Positions 47,078 to 56,009 of a DNA stretch of 64,000 nt are shown here, in pieces. The position numbers were made by a program, and so were the translations under genes. Position 1 is the first letter of the stretch; every line of letters starts with the position of its first letter. Below the pieces are notes generated by a model. The model was not told the origin of the DNA. It saw nothing but the letters and a program-made list of their open reading frames with translations, and did not search any database. Source of the DNA: Acidobacteriota bacterium (lineage in GTDB: Bacteria; Acidobacteriota; Terriglobia; Terriglobales; Acidobacteriaceae); NCBI GenBank assembly GCA_021779935.1, contig JAJXZT010000071.1, forward strand, positions 62,001-126,000. Direction: 5' to 3'.

Positions 47078-47857
47078 TTAGTAATTCCAGCTTTCGTCCC
47101 ACGTCCCCAGCAGGAATCTTCCATTCCCGTGCTTGTCCCGCTCGTATCCCACCACGCTCAGCCCTGCTGTAAAGTGTTTCTGAAACAGCTCCCGGTTTTT
47201 CGATTGCAGCTCTGCCGCTCGTGCGCGTGTCGCTTCATTCGCTTTCCACGTCGCAATTTCTGCGGGCACTTCAATCGTCTCCGTCGCGGACGCCTTCGGT
47301 GTGTGCCCCGTCTCCAGCAGCGTTTGCACGCGCTTCGACTTCAGCCACCACTCCGCCGTTAACCGGTCACTCGGCAACCCGCCCTGCAATGGCGAACTCG
47401 TGATGCCGTACTGGTTCACCGTGTAGCGGCGCGTGATTGCGCCCAGCTTCTCGATGTTCAGAAATGCGTTCTTGATCTCCAGCGGATCGAACGTCCACTC
47501 CATCAGCTCCAGCCCCATCTCCAGGCAGATGTCGCGCTGAAAAAGCTTCATTGCCCGTCCCAATCCTGTGTTGCGATGTGCCGGCCGTACGGCCAGCATG
47601 TGCGAATGCAGGTAAGGATGCCCGTTCCGATAGCCCGGAATTCCGTATGCGAATCCCGCCAGTTCGTTTCCGTCCCACGCGCCAATCACGTGCCCGCCGA
47701 TCTTCTCTCCAACTACAAACAGCCGCACCGGCACCAGTTCGATATCGACAAAATTCCAGACATCTTTCTGTAGTTGCAGCACCTGCCGGAATTCGCCCAC
47801 CGTGTGGCAGGTGCGCAGGACGTATTTGCCGTACTGCTTTTCGGCGTGGATACCCAA
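47078..47857 (-). CDS. GNAT family acyltransferase (COG3375-like)
   Basis: The 259-aa protein carries a GNAT core with acyl-CoA motif VRPAHRNTGLGRAMKLF, followed by conserved WTFDPLEIKNAFLNIEKLG, typical of the COG3375 group. Those proteins are found beside N-acylamino acid racemases. In Geobacillus kaustophilus such a pair plus a desuccinylase converts D- to L-amino acids through N-succinyl intermediates. The start is a TTG at 47857 with an AGGAGAGGAAG ribosome site. The expected hydrolase is not in this window. Confidence 0.85.
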   Translation of the reverse strand: MGIHAEKQYGKYVLRTCHTVGEFRQVLQLQKDVWNFVDIELVPVRLFVVGEKIGGHVIGAWDGNELAGFAYGIPGYRNGHPYLHSHMLAVRPAHRNTGLGRAMKLFQRDICLEMGLELMEWTFDPLEIKNAFLNIEKLGAITRRYTVNQYGITSSPLQGGLPSDRLTAEWWLKSKRVQTLLETGHTPKASATETIEVPAEIATWKANEATRARAAELQSKNRELFQKHFTAGLSVVGYERDKHGNGRFLLGTWDESWNY

Positions 47858-47868
47858 GGCTTCCTCTC

Positions 47869-48765
47869 CTATTCGGCCGGTCTTTCTTTCCGCTTCGACT
47901 GCTGCCAGTGTGCTTCCATCTCGTCCAGTGAAGCCTCTTCCGGCGTCTTTCCCTCTTCGCGCAGCTTTTCTTCCACGTACTCAAATCGTCTGCGGAATTT
48001 CCTGTTCGTATTGCGCAGTGCCGACTCCGGGTCCACGTTCAGATACCGCGCAATATTCACCAGCACGAACAGCAGGTCCCCGACTTCGTCCTGCAATCGC
48101 GCCTTCAACTCTTCTGGAGTATTGTCTTCCCGCGCTCCCGCCACGCCTCGTCCCACCGGTTGCGGTCCCGGCGGCGGAATCTGGTCAACCTCGTGCCGCA
48201 GCTCTTCCGTCTCTTCCCGCAGCTTGTCGAACAGTCCATCCATGTTCGGCCAGTCGAAGCCCACTTGCGCCGCGCGATTGCTCAGCTTCAAGCCTTCCAG
48301 CAGCGCGGGCATCGCCGTCGACACCTTCGCCAGCATTGATTTTGGCTTCTCCGGCGGTGGTTCTCCGTTTTCTGCTGCTTTCGCCGACTTCTCCTGATCC
48401 TTGATCGCTTCCCAGTTGCGCAGCACTTCTCTTGACGTATCGGCCTTCACGTCGCCAAACACGTGCGGATGCCTCCGCACCAGCTTGTCGCTCAGCCGGT
48501 CCAGCACGTCGTCGATCGCGAAGTGCCCTTCTTCCTTCGCCATCTCCGCGTAGAAGAGCACTTGCAGCAGCAGGTCGCCGAGTTCCCCTGGCAGTTCGTC
48601 CCAGTCGCGATTATCAATCGCTTCCAGCACCTCGTAGGTTTCCTCAAGCGTGTATTGTTTGATTGTGTCGAAGGTTTGTTCGCGGTCCCACGGACATCCG
48701 CCGGGGGCGCGCAGCCGGGCCATGATTGCCACGGCCCGTTCGAATCGATCTCCGGTCTCAGGCAT
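47869..48765 (-). CDS. mazG: nucleoside triphosphate pyrophosphohydrolase MazG
   Basis: MazG hydrolyses NTPs to NMP and pyrophosphate, cleaning damaged nucleotides and lowering ppGpp signals. The 298-aa protein has the tandem MazG domains: CPWDREQTFDTIKQYTLEE and ELGDLLLQVLFYAE in the first (about 15-125), and a second EVGDLLFVLVNIARY (about 215-280). It is longer at the C-terminus than E. coli MazG. It lies within a run of minus-strand genes with short gaps to the GDPD gene (57) and the GNAT gene (11). Confidence 0.95.
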   Translation of the reverse strand: MPETGDRFERAVAIMARLRAPGGCPWDREQTFDTIKQYTLEETYEVLEAIDNRDWDELPGELGDLLLQVLFYAEMAKEEGHFAIDDVLDRLSDKLVRRHPHVFGDVKADTSREVLRNWEAIKDQEKSAKAAENGEPPPEKPKSMLAKVSTAMPALLEGLKLSNRAAQVGFDWPNMDGLFDKLREETEELRHEVDQIPPPGPQPVGRGVAGAREDNTPEELKARLQDEVGDLLFVLVNIARYLNVDPESALRNTNRKFRRRFEYVEEKLREEGKTPEEASLDEMEAHWQQSKRKERPAE

Positions 48766-48822
48766 GCGCTACCAATCTAAATGACCCCGCCTCGCTTGCA
48801 AAGCTATCCGGCGCGGCCTTCG

Positions 48823-49542
48823 CTACTTCGTTCCTCCGAGCGTATGTACCAGCAGCCGTGTCTCGTCGGAGATCACGCCATCCACGTTTTCCGCCGCCAG
48901 GCTGTGCATGTACCGGGGATCGTTCACCGTCCAGGCAATTACTTTCTTCCCTGCCTCGTGGAACGCCTTCAGCATCGCCTTGTCCAGCATCTTGTACTCC
49001 GGCATCACGTGCGTCAGCGGAAGCTCCGCCACTTGCAGCAGGGAGCGCTTCGTCCGGAAAATCAGTCCCAGCGGTATCGCCGAATATAGCGCGTGAACCG
49101 CCATCAGCACTTCCGGCAGGAATGACGACACCACGTATCCGTGCTTGGGAGGCTTCTTCCGCAGCAGCGTCACCAGTTCTTGTTCCGCGCCCGCCACCTT
49201 CATCTCTATGTCGAGCCACGCCGACTGCCCAAATTGCTCCAGCACATCTTCCAGGCTGCACAGTCCCGTCGTCTCGTTTGCTTTTCCAAGCAGCGACCGT
49301 TTCGGAGGCACCAGTTTTGCCAGCTCGGCTTGCGAAGTCGATGCCACTGCCGCGCCGCGCACCGTCTCGTCGTGACACAGCACCAGCCGTCCATCCGACG
49401 TCGCTCGCACGTCGAACTCGAATCCGTCGCAGCCATGCTTCAGCGCTGCTTTCATCGCTGCAATGGTGTTTTCAGGCGCGGATTTTGGGCTCCCGCGATG
49501 GCCCAGCAACAGTGGGCGTCGCGACGTGGCGGTTTCCGGCAT
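48823..49542 (-). CDS. glycerophosphodiester phosphodiesterase (GDPD)
   Basis: The 239-aa TIM-barrel protein hydrolyses glycerophosphodiesters to glycerol 3-phosphate and an alcohol. The catalytic and metal residues are visible: His15 in GHRGSPKSAPENT, Glu42/Asp44 in FEFDVR and His57 in CHDET, plus a later metal-binding Glu in WLDIEMK. No signal peptide, so it is probably cytoplasmic. It begins 3 bases after the small zinc-ribbon gene. Confidence 0.93.
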   Translation of the reverse strand: MPETATSRRPLLLGHRGSPKSAPENTIAAMKAALKHGCDGFEFDVRATSDGRLVLCHDETVRGAAVASTSQAELAKLVPPKRSLLGKANETTGLCSLEDVLEQFGQSAWLDIEMKVAGAEQELVTLLRKKPPKHGYVVSSFLPEVLMAVHALYSAIPLGLIFRTKRSLLQVAELPLTHVMPEYKMLDKAMLKAFHEAGKKVIAWTVNDPRYMHSLAAENVDGVISDETRLLVHTLGGTK

Positions 49543-49545
49543 CGT

Positions 49546-49881
49546 TCAGTCCAGGTCGAAGTCGCGAAGTGGTTTGCCCTTGTCGGGAGTCTCTTTCGCG
49601 CGTTTCACTGCTTCTTGGAATTTCTTTTCCAGCAGGTTGGCCTTGTTCTTTTCCGCCTCCACCGACTGCCTGAACAGCGATTCCTTCCGGCCTTCCTGTT
49701 CGCGCATTGCGCGCGCGGCCTCTTCCATGTCGGCAAACATCTTCGGCGCTGCTTTCGCCGTGTGCGCGATCACCGCGCGCGTCTCCGGGTCCACCTTCAA
49801 CATGGTGCCGCAGCACGGACACGTCACTTCAAATGCGTCCGTTCGATTGTCGTTTCGGGATGTGCCTGTATGCTTCCCCAT
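49546..49881 (-). CDS. small zinc-finger/coiled-coil protein
   Basis: The 111-aa protein has one CPCCG motif near residue 22 and then a mostly helical, highly charged second half (about 50-105) that may form a coiled coil. Only one Cys pair is present, so it may need a partner to bind zinc. It lies between bshC (38 bases) and the GDPD gene (3 bases). No family is recognised. Confidence 0.65.
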   Translation of the reverse strand: MGKHTGTSRNDNRTDAFEVTCPCCGTMLKVDPETRAVIAHTAKAAPKMFADMEEAARAMREQEGRKESLFRQSVEAEKNKANLLEKKFQEAVKRAKETPDKGKPLRDFDLD

Positions 49882-49919
49882 GCCAGAGATGGTACCGCAA
49901 ACTGGCCGTCAGGTCGCGG

Positions 49920-51521
49920 TCAGATTCGCAGCAGTTGATGTCCCGGGCAATGTTGCGCCGCAACCTCAACAAATCGCTCCAGCAGTTCCGGTCCATGCAT
50001 GGCCAGAAAGTAGACTCCGGCGATCGTCCGCTCCTGTAACCCCTTGTCGGGAAACAGAAACCCTTCAATCTCCATCGCCTCCATGCAGATACGTTCGTTC
50101 CGCCGCAGTTCCGCCCGCGCCGCGCGCTTTCCCAGCCGCGAAACCTGGAACAGCATCTTCTTGCGCGCCTTGTCCGCCGACTCCACCAGTGTCGGGTCCA
50201 GCTCACTCAGCTCCTTTTGCAACCGCGCCAGCGTCTTTTCTACCGTCTGCGCCGCATCTTCGAAGCTCTGTTGTGTCGACGGCGGCAATACTTTTCGCGC
50301 CAGCGTTTCGCACAGGCATTCTGTTCCGTGAAACAGGTCCGGCAGTTGAATGCCGTACCGGTGCAGCAGCCGCTCCATCCGCGAGTTGATCACCGTCAGG
50401 CTCAGTCGCGGCAGCACCGGCGTTACCCGCCCCAGCAGCTTCTGGTACACCGTCGCCACCTGCGCAAAGTACGCAATCTCCGCCGGTCCGCCGAAGTACG
50501 CCACTGTCGGCAGCAGGTAATCCTGCACCAGTGGACGCAGCAATACGTTCGGGCTGTAGAGGTCGGGGCGCTCTGCAATGCTCTTCAGTATCTCCGCCCG
50601 TGAAACCGCCCGTGCACCGATCATGAATCCGCCGTCAGCCAGGTGGAGCACCGTGCGCTCTCCGCCTTCCAGCGTGAACAGCGTGGTTGAAGCCGGCGTC
50701 ACCTTCACCTGCTCGTGATATCCGCGCTTGTGGAGTTCCTGACCGCGGTGCAGCAGCGCCGCGTCGATCTCTTCCGCCCTCTCCGCCGCCTGCAACAGCA
50801 GCGGCCCCGCCACTGCGTGCAACCCCGGGTCCAGCGGATCGATGAGGATCAATCCAGTCTTGTGGAACAGCCGCGAAAACAGTTTCGCGAATGCGCTGCC
50901 AAACGTCTCTCCTTCTCGATAGCTTTCCAGCAGCGCCTGCGTCGCATCCGACTCTCCCAGCAGATCCGCCGCCTCGCGCGCCAGCGCCTCTATCTCCGCC
51001 GGAAAACGCACATCGCCCACCGGCGAATTCGTCCGCCCTCGTGTCGTCGACGCGAAGTGTTTCAGGTCCCCCGTGCGCTCCGGCACAATCGATTCGTTCA
51101 CTTCCGGCAGGTCGTGATCTTCCGTCGCCAGCCAGAACACCGGTACCGCCTCGATCCCTTTCGCCGTCAGTTCCCGCGCCAGTTGTATCGCCGAGGCCGC
51201 TTTCAACAGCGAGTACAGCGGTCCGCCAAATAATCCCACCTGTTGCCCGCTCACCACCGCAACTGCACCGGCCCGAAAGTGTTCTATCGCTTGGAGTGTC
51301 GCGTCTCCAGCGCCCCAGAGCCGGTTTTGCCGCAATAGAATCTCGGCCACTTGTTCCCGGCGTTCTGCCGGATATGCAAGTTCCCGTGCATATTTGGCAA
51401 TCGCTTGTGGTGTCGGCGGATGCGGATAGAAATCGGCTACTTGCGGAATGTGCCCAAGATAATCCTGGAACAGCTTAGACGAATGCGGAATTGCGGTAAT
51501 AGGAATGCAGTCAAAGCTCAC
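49920..51521 (-). CDS. bshC: bacillithiol biosynthesis cysteine-adding enzyme BshC
   Basis: BshC adds cysteine to glucosaminyl-malate in the last step of bacillithiol synthesis. The 533-aa protein has a typical start (IPITAIPHSSKLFQDYL), the Rossmann-like VVSGQQVGLFGGPLYS, and WLATEDHDLPEVN; all are diagnostic of the family. I favour the GTG at 51521 with GGGGAT upstream; a TTG at 51548 would add nine residues. bshA and bshB are not in the window. It heads a six-gene minus-strand run. Confidence 0.95.
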   Translation of the reverse strand: MSFDCIPITAIPHSSKLFQDYLGHIPQVADFYPHPPTPQAIAKYARELAYPAERREQVAEILLRQNRLWGAGDATLQAIEHFRAGAVAVVSGQQVGLFGGPLYSLLKAASAIQLARELTAKGIEAVPVFWLATEDHDLPEVNESIVPERTGDLKHFASTTRGRTNSPVGDVRFPAEIEALAREAADLLGESDATQALLESYREGETFGSAFAKLFSRLFHKTGLILIDPLDPGLHAVAGPLLLQAAERAEEIDAALLHRGQELHKRGYHEQVKVTPASTTLFTLEGGERTVLHLADGGFMIGARAVSRAEILKSIAERPDLYSPNVLLRPLVQDYLLPTVAYFGGPAEIAYFAQVATVYQKLLGRVTPVLPRLSLTVINSRMERLLHRYGIQLPDLFHGTECLCETLARKVLPPSTQQSFEDAAQTVEKTLARLQKELSELDPTLVESADKARKKMLFQVSRLGKRAARAELRRNERICMEAMEIEGFLFPDKGLQERTIAGVYFLAMHGPELLERFVEVAAQHCPGHQLLRI

Positions 51522-51548
51522 AGGGTTATCCCCGAATAGAAACGACAA

Positions 51549-51929
51549 CAGCGTTTAGATTTCGCGTGATGAATCGTCATACGCATCCTTGGCTTCTTCG
51601 CAGGAAAAACCCAATGATTCTTGGATGATGAAATTGGCCTCTGGTTGCAGTTTTCGCGAACTCTTCCGCTCGATTCTATCCTGTAGCGCGATTTGAGTCC
51701 TGCAGGGGAACCTCGTCCCAAAGCTCGAAGGGACAACCAAAGTTAGTTCTCACGCAGACACTTCAGCCCCGCCCGCATCAATTCTGGTCCCGAACCGAAC
51801 TGCCGTCTTTGTGCATCTAATAGTCTGTAAGTTGACTTCCGCGCTGGCGCTGCTAGAGTGGAGGTAGCTCTTTGAGAACGGCTCTCCAAGCCCGTTCAAG
51901 CTGACCCACTTGGGTCGGCGTCCCAAGAT
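51549..51929. other. bshC / ssrA divergent intergenic region
   Basis: This 381-base gap holds the ssrA promoter (51832-51859) and the 5' leader removed from the tmRNA precursor. On the minus strand an open frame (51555-51740, TTG start) ends in a plausible helical sequence (EANFIIQESLGF...), but it has no ribosome site; I treat it as uncertain and not as a gene. Confidence 0.5.
51832..51859 (+). promoter_or_regulatory. sigma-70-type promoter of ssrA
   Basis: TTGACT (-35) and TAGAGT (-10) are separated by 16 bases, and transcription would start near 51866. That leaves a leader of about 64 bases upstream of the mature tmRNA 5' end. Confidence 0.6.
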
Positions 51930-52293
51930 GGGGGCGTCACGGCTTCGACGGAAGCGGATGCGGCCAGGAGGCATGCAGGGGTGCACGCACCCTCAATCGT
52001 GTGCAAAAACACAATTGCCAACAATCAACTGGCATACGCTGCTTAATTTTTAAGTAGCCGTCCTTCGCGGTTTCGCCTACGGGCCGTGAAAGGGCGTCGC
52101 ACAGTAGGCTGGCCTGAAGCCCTACGTCTGGGGGCCACGGCGAGATCCACAGGCTAGCTCTCGGCGTTTCTTGCCGGCTCTTAGCGCAGAGAGCGAACGT
52201 TGGGGTAACGCCCCAGCAGGAGCCTGGCTACGCATGTAGTCTCCCGGTTAGCAGCGTTTTCGGACAGGGGTTCAACTCCCCTCGCCTCCACCA
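51930..52293 (+). ncRNA. ssrA: transfer-messenger RNA (tmRNA)
   Basis: tmRNA rescues stalled ribosomes by acting as tRNA and then as a short mRNA. The 5' end GGGGGCG pairs with the 3' acceptor arm CGCCTCC, followed by ACCA; the T-arm region GTTCAACTCCCCTC is clear. The open frame runs to TAA at about 52045-52047 and the encoded tag ends NNQLAYAA, of the expected ALAA-type. The reading frame just upstream reads VCKNTIA, so the resume codon is not certain (GCA is out of frame). Length 364 nt is normal. The 3' end is a common integration site, and a tyrosine integrase gene begins 86 bases later. Confidence 0.95.
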
Positions 52294-52378
52294 TCTAATC
52301 TTATTTATAATCAATAGTTTACAGACACTAAAATCTCATGTGCCGTATACGTACCAACACTTACGTAGGAGCCGGTAC

Positions 52379-53446
52379 ATGCTCAAGACGTATCGCCGTC
52401 ATCTCGCGAGCTGTAGACACAAAAATAAAGGCCGCGATTTTCTACGTTGTTCCTGCCCGATCTGGGTAGACGGAACCCTGAATGGCCGTCGCATTCGCCA
52501 ATCTCTCGACACTGCAAACCTCCAGATCGCCGCTGAGAAGGTACTGGAACTGGAGGCGAACAACGGCGAGAACAAGCAGGAAGAGACGAGTGTCGATAAC
52601 GCCGTCGATTCATTTCTTGCAGCCAACAAACATCTATCAAGCATCCAGACCTACAAACAGGTTTTGCTTCCGTTCAAACGCTTCTGTCTCGGCAGGTCCA
52701 TTTCGAAAATCCGCGCAGTTACACTCGCAGACCTGTACGCATTTCGTGACACATGGAATTGTTCGGCGTTGACCACCGGCAAACGCATTGAGCCCCTTCG
52801 CACGTTTTTCCGTTTCTGTGAAGATCACGAATGGATCGACCGAAACTGCGCGACAAAACTCAAGAAGCCCCCCGTCAAGGAGCCTCCCGTTGTTCCCTTC
52901 ACCGAGGAGCAGTGGACGGCATTACTTGAAGCTGTCGAACAATACCCGCAGAAGAACTCTTTCGGCTACGACAATCGCGCCCGACTGAAAGCGTTTCTTT
53001 TGACACTTCGGTATAGCGGTCTCCGAATCAGCGACGTCGTGAAATTAGAGAAAACCGCGATCTCAAAGGACGGAAAGCTCACCCTGAGAACATCCAAGGT
53101 CGGCGTTCAGGTCCGGCATCCCCTTCCGAAATTTGTGCTCGACTCCCTCGTGAATATCGGGAATGATCGATATTTCTTTTGGAGTGGTCAGGGCAAATTG
53201 AAATCCGCCGTCGGTGACTGGCAGCGGTCAATTCGGAAACTGATGAAGGACGCCAATATCAAAGGACACCCACACATGTTCAGGCACACGCTTGCAGTGG
53301 AACTACTGAACAAGGGAGTGAACATCGAGCACGTTGCAGCCATCCTCGGCAATTCTCCAGAAGTCTGTCGGCGGCACTACGCTCCGTGGGAAGCAACGCG
53401 GCAGAGGGCACTGGAAGACGCACTCCGACAAGTCTGGGCGCAATAG
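52379..53446 (+). CDS. tyrosine-type site-specific integrase
   Basis: This 355-aa recombinase has an N-terminal Cys-rich zinc-like segment (CRHKNKGRDFLRCSCPIW, 12-29), a SAM-like core-binding domain (about 70-165) and a catalytic domain. Catalytic residues are Arg216 (YSGLRISD), Lys240 (TSKVG), His299/Arg302 (HMFRH) and Tyr334 (RRHYAPW). The position of the second His (LGH in lambda-type enzymes) reads LGN. The ATG at 52379 has AGGAG seven bases upstream. Its location directly after ssrA shows it drives integration at the tmRNA 3' end. A terminator follows. Confidence 0.95.
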   Translation: MLKTYRRHLASCRHKNKGRDFLRCSCPIWVDGTLNGRRIRQSLDTANLQIAAEKVLELEANNGENKQEETSVDNAVDSFLAANKHLSSIQTYKQVLLPFKRFCLGRSISKIRAVTLADLYAFRDTWNCSALTTGKRIEPLRTFFRFCEDHEWIDRNCATKLKKPPVKEPPVVPFTEEQWTALLEAVEQYPQKNSFGYDNRARLKAFLLTLRYSGLRISDVVKLEKTAISKDGKLTLRTSKVGVQVRHPLPKFVLDSLVNIGNDRYFFWSGQGKLKSAVGDWQRSIRKLMKDANIKGHPHMFRHTLAVELLNKGVNIEHVAAILGNSPEVCRRHYAPWEATRQRALEDALRQVWAQ

Positions 53447-53463
53447 ACTACTCACTAATAAAA

Positions 53464-53492
53464 GATGGGCGGCATCAGCCGCCCATCTTTTT
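53464..53492 (+). terminator. strong intrinsic terminator after the integrase gene
   Basis: A perfect 10-bp stem GATGGGCGGC / GCCGCCCATC with a 4-nt loop is followed by five T residues. It also faces the convergent HTH gene. Confidence 0.92.
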
Positions 53493-53518
53493 GTTCATAC
53501 ACTTCGCCAAGCAATAAC

Positions 53519-53782
53519 CTACGCCGCCCGACACATCCGTCGATAAACCCGGTCGGCGATGTGTTCAGGAATGCGAAGCGTCGTACGGGTTCGCATGCCG
53601 CGTCGTTTCCTTGGAGTCATTGTCAGCACCCCAGGTTCATTCCTGAACATCCTCGTGACTGAATCGTGGCTCACGTTCCATGCCTCCGCCAACTCCCGAG
53701 GCGAATAATGTCGGCACATCCATTCGGGGCGTTTTCCTGCATCCTGAACATCTACTTCCTGACTTTGAACCTGTTCAACCAA
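53519..53782 (-). CDS. small HTH DNA-binding protein (excisionase-like)
   Basis: The 87-aa protein has a helix-turn-helix typical of excisionase/MerR-like proteins (SPRELAEAWNVSHDSVTRMF, about 27-46) and a basic C-terminal region. The TTG start at 53782 is supported by AGGAG with 6-nt spacing. It lies next to and convergent with the integrase gene, as expected for a recombination-directionality factor, but homology to a named Xis cannot be shown here. A GGTACA...TGTACC inverted repeat lies upstream (53860-53880). Confidence 0.7.
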   Translation of the reverse strand: MVEQVQSQEVDVQDAGKRPEWMCRHYSPRELAEAWNVSHDSVTRMFRNEPGVLTMTPRKRRGMRTRTTLRIPEHIADRVYRRMCRAA

Positions 53783-53859
53783 ATTTTTCTCCTACAACCG
53801 CAGTCTTCCAACAGCTTGCCAAGTATCGCTCACCCTTGCTTTCTGCCAAACATGCTGTT

Positions 53860-53880
53860 GGTACAGTACTACCTTGTACC
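53860..53880. promoter_or_regulatory. inverted repeat upstream of the HTH gene
   Basis: GGTACA and TGTACC are separated by 9 bases, about 80 bases upstream of the HTH gene start. It may be an operator or a binding site for the excisionase-like protein. No experimental or family evidence supports it. Confidence 0.35.
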
Positions 53881-54029
53881 GAAGGCATATTGCTTCCCGC
53901 TATGTGACCTCGACACGACGGCAACGACTCTGATCCTACCCCTCAGGGCACACGAATCCCCTATGGCAGATCAGGGGTGGGATGAATGAGTGACGGCCAG
54001 ACTATAGCAAACCGTTACACTGCTGGGGC

Positions 54030-54113
54030 GTCCCGATAGGGCGACCCTTCGCCCGGAGAGCTACACTCTCAGCGTCCGGGACTGTCATCCTTCAGGCGAC
54101 CTTGGCCGCCCTG
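54030..54113. ncRNA. candidate structured RNA element (three-way junction plus hairpin)
   Basis: A closing stem GTCCCG (54030-54035) / CGGGAC (54077-54082) encloses two perfect hairpins: GGGCGA / TCGCCC (54039-54054) and GAGAG / CTCTC (54056-54070). A further imperfect stem CAGGCGACC / GGCCGCCCTG follows at 54093-54113. The structure can form from either strand. It does not match a riboswitch or ribozyme I know. Existence as RNA is inference. Confidence 0.4.
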
Positions 54114-54841
54114 ATCGATTCTCCCCGTCTGCTGGGTGTCATCGGTTTATGAATATCACTGGCATGGGACGGCCACGCTCAACGTATGGCCTGCATTTTC
54201 CACCCCTTCGGAAACGTACTCGCCAACCCGGATGGTCAGCCTTCCGTTCCGACCGCCCTCGCGCTGTATCGCGGGAGCTACCCTTCGACGTTCGTTACGG
54301 CCTCTCTGTGGGTGGAGGCCCGCCGGGGTGCCTGTGGTGGTTGCTTCTAGACGCCCATGTGCGTCCGGCGGTTTCCAATACCGCCCCGACAATCAGGCCC
54401 AATCTGCTCCTGTGGGACCTGTGCCGTTGTTTCGCCGCCGTTCTGTTTTGCCAGGATCTACAGACCCAGCTCCAACCCCATGTGACTATGAGGACGTGAT
54501 AACGGATTCAAGACGTGTGAGATCAAGAACCTACGGGCTTGTGGCGAGCCTTCGCACGCAGGACCTGGCGGAATTCACCAGTATGGTCAGCCTATTCCGC
54601 ACCCAGGTGGGTACCAAATAGTCGCCCCTATTTATTTGTCGGAATTAGTGAAATTTTGGTGCGTTGAAGCAGAAGGAGTATTCTCCGTCTACTGTATTAG
54701 TCTCTCGGGAAGGGCAAAAGTGCACGCCGCTATAAAACTTTTCTGTGGAAATCTCCCCCGAGCTATCGATAACGCACCAAGTCTTGACTGAGTTCACCAG
54801 ATTTGCGTCCTCCAGAAGGTTGACTCAATGCCTGGGAGAAT

Positions 54842-54860
54842 GTGTCCGGACTCCGGACAC
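54842..54860. promoter_or_regulatory. perfect 19-bp palindrome (operator-like)
   Basis: GTGTCCGGA-C-TCCGGACAC is a perfect inverted repeat with 9-bp arms and one central base. Such sites usually bind a dimeric regulator or recombination protein. No gene start is close by that it would clearly control. Confidence 0.5.
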
Positions 54861-55292
54861 CACGGCAATGCACAAGCCAAGGTATGGATAAGGGCAGCTT
54901 CAGTTCATCGTGCCGTTCCGAGGTTCGGAACGGGCGGCAAGGGGTTAGGGGGTCTTCCGTTGTTTTCAAAGGACGTTTGCATGACCGTCGCCCAGCCGCG
55001 TACACACGCCCGCGTTTTGATGGGTGGGGGTATCCCGTATTTCAGGGAGAAATGTGAGCTTAACTACGACCCGAAGATAGATGTCATATTGTTGAGTATC
55101 GCTCTATAATTGCTGCCTCCGATTTCATGGGCCCGAGGTAAGCTCTTGGCGACAAGACGCTGTACGTACAACGAGAATCCAAATTGCTACCGCTGCGGCG
55201 GTTTCGGAAGTTACGACACCGACAACGACAGTCAGTCCTACTATGAAAAGGCGGCGGCCCGTGCCTACGCCGCTACCGCTAATGCCATCGCC

Positions 55293-55517
55293 GCCGTCAG
55301 CCTGCCCGATGTAGATCGTAGGTATGCCATCCTCATCTTGGTGACCAACTAAGATGTACACTCCTGCACGTTGGAACTCGGAACGCTGCCGAATCTCCGG
55401 CCACTTTTGACGGGGAAACGCGATGCCCAATCCCGTCCAATTCATACGATCAATCAGACGAACTCCGTCAGCATCCCCAGCAGGCACAAAAATGCGTATG
55501 GTAAAAGGATCAGCCAT
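55293..55517 (-). pseudogene. N-terminal fragment of a GIY-YIG nuclease-like gene
   Basis: The first 75 codons (MADPFTIRIFVPAGD...GVYILVG...IYIGQADG) match the start of a GIY-YIG domain protein that normally continues for over 150 further residues. After GQADG the frame continues into sequence that no longer resembles the family (Gly/Val-rich, then frame lost at 55125). I read this as a truncated or rearranged gene. Confidence 0.55.
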
Positions 55518-56009
55518 TCATCCATCTCGAAAGACACAATTACAAGCCTGAAAGGCGGGCCTGTCAACGTACGTCCCCTTGCCTTCGATTCCCTCGGCAA
55601 TGGCCCACATCGTCTTCTGATAACAAATCACTCGCCCGAGCAAGAATTTCGGCAGTACACTGCTTATTCGGAAATGATGCTGATCTCGCGTCTCTCCCCG
55701 CGCAGAGTCCAGACGTTCATTCGGCGCCCCTAAAATCCCAACCTGAACAGCGAAAGGGTTATGGAAGTCATCGACAACATTACGCGCTGCGGACCACCTC
55801 GTCTAAATGCGCCGCAATCCGGCCTTCATCGATCTGAACCACCTGGTTCAGACTCCGCACTCCTCCACCGTGCTCTTGCTCGTCCATCTGGCTTCCGTCC
55901 CCCTGGGGTGTCCACCGCTCCCCCATGTTCTATCAGTCAGAGTTCTTCAACTCAAATGTGCGAAAGAAAGCGTACGTTATCAAAAAGCGTATCCGCCCTT
56001 GATCGGCAG

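Noticed and set aside
54030-54113. hammerhead or other known ribozyme
   Set aside because: The conserved core sequences of the known self-cleaving classes are not present.
54136-54621. 161-codon plus-strand frame as a real gene
   Set aside because: No ribosome site, no recognisable domain, and high Arg/Ser/Pro content; left as uncertain within the decayed region.
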